Below, one piece after another: positions 32,800 through 37,029 of a stretch of DNA of 37,029 nucleotides; positions within the stretch are counted from its first letter, which is position 1; every line of letters starts with the position of its first letter. A model generated the notes under the pieces. The model made no database searches and had not been told where the DNA came from. It saw nothing but the letters and a program-made list of their open reading frames with translations. The translations under genes were made by a program, and so were the position numbers. The stretch comes from JAVEVH01 sp034005145 (GTDB lineage: Bacteria; Patescibacteriota; Dojkabacteria; SC72), in contig JAVEVH010000004.1 of assembly GCA_034005145.1 (NCBI GenBank), forward strand, positions 1-37,029, given 5' to 3'.

Positions 32800-33331
32800 A
32801 AGAAAGCTTAAAATATTAATAAGAAAGTTTAAGAGTCTAATCTTACAATTCTTTAATAAAATTCCTAAGATTAGAATTAAACCTAAATATATTCTTCTCT
32901 TTGTTTTGATACTAATCATTCTTTTTCTAGTAATAATAACAGTGGGAGGATATAAGAAGCTCTCTAAGTTAGATACACAGATTGATAATATAGCTATGGA
33001 TATCCAAGTGTCATACAGTAGAGAGTTTACCCTTGTAGAAAGAATCAAATTAATTGAAATTACAGATTTTAAATCTGATTGTACTGATTTTAGTTACAGA
33101 TGCTTGTACATAGGAGATTCACTAAGGAAAGAGATGCTTGAGGCTATAAAGGGTAGAAGTTTTAATGATGAAGAAATGGAAGTAATTAATATGATTTCAA
33201 GCATAGAGGTAAGTACTAGAGCAAAGAGTGAAGAATTTAATAACCTTGTAAAAGAATACAATCAAATCAAAGAAGATTTCCCATTTAGCTTAGTCAGTTG
33301 GATTTCTAAGAATAAGCAAAGTTTGAATTGA
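32792..33331 (+). CDS. LemA-like single-pass membrane protein
   Basis: 179 residues. A basic N-terminus, one transmembrane helix (about 35-53, ILLFVLILIILFLVIITV), then a helical extracytoplasmic domain. The pattern GYKKLSKLDTQIDNIAMDIQ right after the membrane helix and FNNLVKEYNQIKEDFPFSLV near the end resemble LemA proteins (xYNxLVxLxxxVxxAWxxIxVQ and YNxxVxxYNxxIxxFPxxLxA), but the middle is divergent and two cysteines (in FKSDCTDFSYRCLY) are not a LemA hallmark. Start overlaps the ABC gene by 8 bases, so co-translated. Its TGA abuts the second 41-bp repeat. Confidence 0.5.
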   Translation: MNKRKLKILIRKFKSLILQFFNKIPKIRIKPKYILLFVLILIILFLVIITVGGYKKLSKLDTQIDNIAMDIQVSYSREFTLVERIKLIEITDFKSDCTDFSYRCLYIGDSLRKEMLEAIKGRSFNDEEMEVINMISSIEVSTRAKSEEFNNLVKEYNQIKEDFPFSLVSWISKNKQSLN

Positions 33332-33372
33332 TTTAATACAGAATCCGGCTTATTTGGTACTTACACAATCTC
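33332..33372 (+). repeat. 41-bp direct repeat, copy 2 (rnpB 3'-end duplicate)
   Basis: Identical over 41 bases to 18325-18365, but with no RNase P RNA body upstream: the preceding sequence is the end of the LemA-like gene. It starts exactly after that gene's TGA. It also supplies a possible -35 element for the next gene. Confidence 0.95.
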
Positions 33373-33389
33373 CTTATTTTTGATATTAT
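33361..33389 (+). promoter_or_regulatory. Candidate promoter of the 33405 gene, -35 inside the repeat
   Basis: TTACAC (33361-33366, within repeat copy 2), 17-base spacer, TATTAT (33384-33389) preceded by TGA, an extended -10. The start near 33396 would leave a leader of 9 or 21 bases depending on which ATG is used. Confidence 0.5.
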
Positions 33390-33404
33390 AGGTTTATTAA
33401 TCTA

Positions 33405-33971
33405 ATGTTTGTATATATGCCAGATTTTAAGGATCCACAAGAGTTTGATTCAGGTGAAGAAAACCAAAGTAAGCAAGAAGAGATATACTTAAAGAAAGAA
33501 AGTATTGCAGAGGCTCTCGCTCTAGGTCTTCTATCACATGATAATCCCTCACCTCGTAATCGATATACTTCATTGGAACAGTTAATACTTTTTGAATTTA
33601 ATGCTATTGAAAACCCAGATGTTAGAGATGATCTTACAGAGATAAAAAGGGAGATAATAAGTATTTCTAAGGGTATAGATTCTTTTGATTATGATATTTT
33701 CGATAAAGAAGATGTAGATGAAAAAGCTCTTAATATTAAAATGGCTAAATATGTAGCAAGGGGATATATAACAGATGATAATATCTCTGATACGGTTTCA
33801 CTTACTTCTTTAGAACAAACAATCCACTTTAAGTATGGTTCTCTTAGTCTTGAGGAATTAAAGGCAATAAAAAGAGAGATTGTTGCAGAGCAAATAAACC
33901 TTAGAGGAGGTAGTGTAATATCTAAAGATGAGTATTCAAAGGATCAGTACAGGGATGCTAGGCAATATTAA
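33405..33971 (+). CDS. Hypothetical protein with an internal duplication
   Basis: 188 residues from ATG 33405 (184 if ATG 33417 is used). I do not recognise a family. Acidic, soluble, no membrane segment. Two related halves are visible: ESIAEALALGLLSHDNPS with YTSLEQLILFEFNAI and LTEIKREIIS (about 33-90), and MAKYVARGYITDDNIS with LTSLEQTIHFKYGSL and LKAIKREIVA (about 113-167). The pattern suggests a repeated helical module. Its stop overlaps that of the convergent fmt gene by about 4 bases. It sits just outside the proposed island. Confidence 0.7.
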   Translation: MFVYMPDFKDPQEFDSGEENQSKQEEIYLKKESIAEALALGLLSHDNPSPRNRYTSLEQLILFEFNAIENPDVRDDLTEIKREIISISKGIDSFDYDIFDKEDVDEKALNIKMAKYVARGYITDDNISDTVSLTSLEQTIHFKYGSLSLEELKAIKREIVAEQINLRGGSVISKDEYSKDQYRDARQY

Positions 33972-34945
33972 GAAAGAATTTTTCCAATCCCATTTATAAG
34001 ATCTCTCTCTTTAACTATGTTCTTCCCCTCTATTTGTAACTCTTTAACTCTTAACGATACTCCCTCCTTTTTTGTTTTGAAAAGAAGCATCCCGTCTTTT
34101 GAGTATAGGGTACCAGGTTTAAGATTAGATGTATCAGACATCAATTCTACCTCAAATAGTTTTACTACCTTGTTAGATATACTCTCCTGTTCATTTCTAT
34201 CTAATACACACCAAGCTACTGGCCAAGGTATCATAGCCCTTACTAATCTCTCTATGTATTCTGGTTCCATCTCATCCCATTTAATTTGAGCATTCTCTTT
34301 TGATATATCTTTTTGCCAACAGTATGTTGCTTTAGAGTCATCCTGTTTAATAGGTTGGATTTCTCCCTTTACCCAATTCTCTAAAACATCTCCAAGTATT
34401 GTTGCTGATTTCTTCACTAATCTTTCTCTTAATGAAAGGTTTGTATCATTACTATGTATTGGCTCTTTAAATATCTCTAATATATCTCCCTCATCCATTC
34501 CTTCTGCCATCAACATTATTGATATCCCTGTTTCTTCCTCTCCCTCTAATATCGCTTTCTGTATTGGTACTGCTCCTCTATATTTAGGTAATATTGAGAA
34601 ATGTACATTTATTGATTTGTATTTAGGATATTCTAAAAAGAATCCTGGCACTATCTCTCCAAATGCTTTACATACAATTAATTCAGGTTTGAATTTTTCT
34701 AAAGATTCCTGATATCTTTCCTCTCTCTTCTGCGTATGGAATACCTCTATACCATTCTTTACTGCATACTCTTTTACTTTCGATGGGGTTAATATCTGTT
34801 TTCTACCTACGGGTTTGTCTACCGTAGTAATTACTCCTACAATGTTAAATCTTTCATCTTTGTTTAGTGCTTCTAATGTTTCTACAGATTCCCAATCTGT
34901 TCCTAAAAAAAGTGTGTTTACGGGTTGTTCTATTAAATTTCTCAT
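33968..34945 (-). CDS. fmt: Methionyl-tRNA formyltransferase
   Basis: Formylates initiator Met-tRNA using 10-formyl-tetrahydrofolate. 325 residues, near the usual 310-315. Catalytic Asn113 and His115 lie in SINVHFSILPKYRGAVPIQ, catalytic Asp151 in EGMDEGDIL; the loop DKPVGRKQILTPSKVKEYA matches the family's PAGRG-KVKxxA region. The C-terminal OB-fold domain begins near RAMIPWPVAW. Divergent from queA across a 61-base gap and convergent with the 33405 gene. Start ATG at the 34945 end has no Shine-Dalgarno. Confidence 0.95.
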   Translation of the reverse strand: MRNLIEQPVNTLFLGTDWESVETLEALNKDERFNIVGVITTVDKPVGRKQILTPSKVKEYAVKNGIEVFHTQKREERYQESLEKFKPELIVCKAFGEIVPGFFLEYPKYKSINVHFSILPKYRGAVPIQKAILEGEEETGISIMLMAEGMDEGDILEIFKEPIHSNDTNLSLRERLVKKSATILGDVLENWVKGEIQPIKQDDSKATYCWQKDISKENAQIKWDEMEPEYIERLVRAMIPWPVAWCVLDRNEQESISNKVVKLFEVELMSDTSNLKPGTLYSKDGMLLFKTKKEGVSLRVKELQIEGKNIVKERDLINGIGKILS

Positions 34946-34989
34946 AGCTAATTCTACTACAAAAACAACAAAAAGAGATATATTTGTAA

Positions 34990-34995
34990 TATAAT
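34990..34995 (+). promoter_or_regulatory. -10 element for queA-tgt
   Basis: TATAAT sits 11 bases before the queA ATG; a start 6-8 bases downstream would leave a leader of only about 4-6 bases, nearly leaderless. The -35 region (aacaaa) is weak. Confidence 0.55.
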
Positions 34996-35006
34996 AGCGG
35001 TGTTAA

Positions 35007-36032
35007 ATGAATATTTCAGAATTCAAATACAATTTACCGGAAGAACTAATTGCTAAATATCCTCCTACTAAAAGAGGTACTACTAATTTGTTAGTACTTG
35101 AGAAGGAGAGTGGAGATATTTCTCATAGAAAATATTTTAATATCCCAGAATATATCAAAGAGGGAGATATTGTCGTTTTGAATGAAACTAAGGTTTTAAA
35201 CAGTAGGACATATTTCTTAACTCCTAAGGGTAAGAGAGTAGAGGTACTTTTTCTAGAAGAGAGAGGTAAGGATACATGGTACTGTTTAATAGGGAGAGCT
35301 AAGAATGTAGAGATTTCGAATATACTTAAATGTGAGGATATTAATATTGAAATATCTTCAAGAGAGGGTAATGGATTTTTAGTTAAATTCCTAAATGGAA
35401 ACTCTCATACTCTTTTTGAGAAGTATGGTCATACTCCTTTACCCCCATATATGAAAAGAGATGATGAGAGTAGTGATAGAGAGAGGTACAATACAGTATT
35501 TTCCTCCATCCCTGGGGCTGTAGCAGCCCCTACAGCGAGTTTAAATCTAACTGATGATATATTAGGCAATATTAAGAAAAAGGGTGGTAAAATAGCTAAA
35601 ATTGAATTAAAAATAGGGTGGGGTACATTTGCTCCAATTAGGGAAGAGAATATTGAAGAGCATGAGATACATAAGGAGTATATTAGTGTAAGTAAAGAGG
35701 TAGCAGATATGATAAATGGATGTAAGGGAAGAGTATGGGCATTTGGTACTACAGTTGCTAGAACATTAGAGAGTATATATTCTGAAAAAGAGAAAAAGGT
35801 ATTGCCATATAGTGGGTATACAGATCTTTACATATATCCAGGGTATAACTGGAATGTTGTTGATTTTTTAGTTACTAACTTCCATATGCCAGATTCCTCT
35901 TTAATTCTTTTAGTTAGTTCTTTTGCAGGTAGTAAAAATATTAAAAAAGCATATGCTCAAGCTATTGAGAGTAGTTACAAATTTCTTAGCTATGGAGATA
36001 GTATGTTAATTGGTGCTAACTTAAGTAAGTAA
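35007..36032 (+). CDS. queA: S-adenosylmethionine:tRNA ribosyltransferase-isomerase
   Basis: Converts 7-aminomethyl-7-deazaguanine in the tRNA anticodon to epoxyqueuosine using the ribosyl group of SAM. 341 residues, normal length. Blocks: LPEELIAKYPPTKRGTTNLLV, GDIVVLNETKVLNSR, HTPLPPYMKR, RYNTVFSSIPGAVAAPTA, RVWAFGTTVARTLES and VTNFHMPDSSLILLVSSFAG. The normally near-invariant AAPTAGLHF reads AAPTASLNL (173-181). tgt follows after 2 bases, so the two queuosine steps form an operon. Confidence 0.94.
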   Translation: MNISEFKYNLPEELIAKYPPTKRGTTNLLVLEKESGDISHRKYFNIPEYIKEGDIVVLNETKVLNSRTYFLTPKGKRVEVLFLEERGKDTWYCLIGRAKNVEISNILKCEDINIEISSREGNGFLVKFLNGNSHTLFEKYGHTPLPPYMKRDDESSDRERYNTVFSSIPGAVAAPTASLNLTDDILGNIKKKGGKIAKIELKIGWGTFAPIREENIEEHEIHKEYISVSKEVADMINGCKGRVWAFGTTVARTLESIYSEKEKKVLPYSGYTDLYIYPGYNWNVVDFLVTNFHMPDSSLILLVSSFAGSKNIKKAYAQAIESSYKFLSYGDSMLIGANLSK

Positions 36033-36034
36033 AA

Positions 36035-37029
36035 ATGATGAACTTAGACATTCTGAAAGAGAAACTTTTCTTTATGCCAGATGCTACTAGAGGAGCAGTA
36101 AGATATCTAACAACTAAACAGTTAGAGGAAACAGGTACAAAGGCTTTAGTAACAAATACCCTCCACCTTCTTGTTCATCCAGGTCCAGATGTAATACAAC
36201 AGTTAGGTGGTATTAAAAAGATGATGGGTTGGAATGGTATTGTATTTACTGATTCAGGTGGCTTTCAGGTGTTTTCATTACTTCATTCTAAAAAATGGAA
36301 GGGTAAGGTTCATGAGAATGGTGCTACATTTAAATCTCCTAAAGAGGGCAATACCTACGAGTTAACTCCAGAGTCATCGATAGATATTCAGATGAAAATA
36401 GATTCTGATGTTTTAGTTACATTAGATGATTGTAGGGATACTAATCTTTCGAGAAAGGAAGCAGAGCAATCTGTTGAGAGAACATTAAAATGGGCAGTTA
36501 GGTGTAAGGATCGTTTTAACAAGGAGTATGGTGGTACTAAAAAGACAGGCAAGTTGCTTACTGCTGTAGTGCAGGGTGCTAACTTCCCTGATTTACGTTC
36601 ATACTGTGCTAAGGAGTTAGTAAAGATTGGTTTTGATGGTTACAACTTCGGGGGATATGTTGTAGATGAGGAGGGTGAATTAGTTGTAGATGAGATGACT
36701 GCAGTTATTGAGAGTATTCCCAGCGATACCATCCGTTATGCTATGGGGGTAGGTAAGCCTGAGGATATTATTCGTGCTGCTAAGATTGGTTACAATCTTT
36801 TTGATACAGTGTTGGTAACTCGTAATGCTAGGCATGGTACTGTGTACACATCAGAGGGTATTGTAAGAATTAAAAACAGTGATATGAGTTTGGATATGAG
36901 GCCAGTGGATAGTGAATGTAATTGCGAGTGTTGCCAAAACTATTCTCGTGCATACCTTCATCATATGCTTAAGAATGGGGAAGCTACAGCTCTGACTTTA
37001 TTAACAATTCATAACCTAACCTTCTACCA
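36035..37029 (+). CDS. tgt: tRNA-guanine transglycosylase, 3' end outside window
   Basis: Exchanges guanine-34 for preQ1 in tRNAs with GUN anticodons. Open from ATG 36035 (or 36038) to the window end, about 331 residues. Active-site motifs: TDSGGFQVFSL (Asp73), LDDC (131-133, family FDEC), VVQGA (Gln180), FDGYNFGGYVV (200-210, family GGLxVGE), the nucleophile Asp257 in FDTVLVTRNARHG (family FDCVxPTR), and the zinc site CNCECC with His310 in AYLHH. Key catalytic residues are present, but pocket positions differ from typical bacterial enzymes. Cotranscribed with queA. Confidence 0.93.
   Translation, partial: MMNLDILKEKLFFMPDATRGAVRYLTTKQLEETGTKALVTNTLHLLVHPGPDVIQQLGGIKKMMGWNGIVFTDSGGFQVFSLLHSKKWKGKVHENGATFKSPKEGNTYELTPESSIDIQMKIDSDVLVTLDDCRDTNLSRKEAEQSVERTLKWAVRCKDRFNKEYGGTKKTGKLLTAVVQGANFPDLRSYCAKELVKIGFDGYNFGGYVVDEEGELVVDEMTAVIESIPSDTIRYAMGVGKPEDIIRAAKIGYNLFDTVLVTRNARHGTVYTSEGIVRIKNSDMSLDMRPVDSECNCECCQNYSRAYLHHMLKNGEATALTLLTIHNLTFY

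Larger units (their letters stand above)
18325..33372 (+). mobile_element. Putative 15.0-kb island integrated at the rnpB 3' end
   Basis: Perfect 41-bp direct repeats bound a block containing three plus-strand genes: the giant LamG/FN3 protein, the MacB-like transporter and the LemA-like protein. The second repeat begins on the base after the last stop codon. Duplicated 3' ends of RNA genes are typical footprints of site-specific integration (known for tRNA and tmRNA genes). No integrase, transposase or replication gene is visible, so the block may be a decayed or trans-mobilised cargo element, or the repeat may have another origin. Confidence 0.45.

Noticed and set aside
33332..33372. A second, complete RNase P RNA gene
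   Set aside because: Only the last 41 bases are present. None of the upstream core elements precede them, since that sequence is the LemA-like coding region.
1..37029. Recoded UGA (as in Gracilibacteria/Absconditabacteria)
   Set aside because: No in-frame TGA interrupts any identified gene, and TGA ends the toxin and LemA-like genes.
1..37029. tRNA genes, CRISPR arrays, insertion sequences
   Set aside because: I saw no T-loop/acceptor patterns, no regularly spaced repeats and no transposase-like frames. This was by eye, so a short tRNA could be missed.

Overview
The window is an AT-rich bacterial chromosome segment using the standard stop codons (TGA ends the toxin and LemA-like genes). It most likely comes from a Candidate Phyla Radiation (CPR/Patescibacteria) genome. 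The reasons are a compact continuous ribosomal super-operon lacking uL30 (a known CPR trait) and also uL29, divergent housekeeping enzymes, almost no Shine-Dalgarno sequences, and a very large surface-type protein in an otherwise streamlined region. Dojkabacteria/Microgenomates-like lineages are plausible, but I cannot fix the phylum without a phylogeny.

Region 1 (1-16097): the 3' part of tuf, a strong hairpin, then rpsJ-rplC-rplD-rplW-rplB-rpsS-rplV-rpsC-rplP-rpsQ-rplN-rplX-rplE-rpsZ(zinc S14)-rpsH-rplF-rplR-rpsE-rplO-secY-adk. A consensus promoter in the adk-infA gap follows, then infA-rpmJ-rpsM-rpsK-rpsD-rpoA-rplQ-rplM-rpsI. All genes are on the plus strand with tiny gaps or overlaps. uL29 (between L16 and S17), uL30 (between S5 and L15) and map (after adk) are absent from their usual places. 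EF-Tu has unusual guanine-recognition motifs.

Region 2 (16098-18043): a small RNHCP zinc protein, a DUF4349-type membrane protein, and a ribbon-helix-helix/RelE-like toxin-antitoxin pair whose promoter carries a perfect inverted repeat.

Region 3 (18044-33372): the RNase P RNA gene (rnpB), then a three-gene block: a 4042-residue secreted LamG/carbohydrate-binding/FN3 protein, a MacB-like ABC transporter (ATPase and permease fused), and a small LemA-like membrane protein. The last 41 bases at the 3' end of rnpB are repeated perfectly, in direct orientation, immediately after the stop codon of the LemA-like gene. The 15.0-kb block is therefore bracketed by rnpB 3'-end repeats, the layout expected of an island integrated at the end of an RNA gene. 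No integrase is visible. I regard this as the main discovery in the window.

Region 4 (33373-37029): a hypothetical protein with an internal duplication, convergent fmt (minus strand), then divergent queA and the 5' part of tgt. queA and tgt form a queuosine-tRNA pair with altered motifs.
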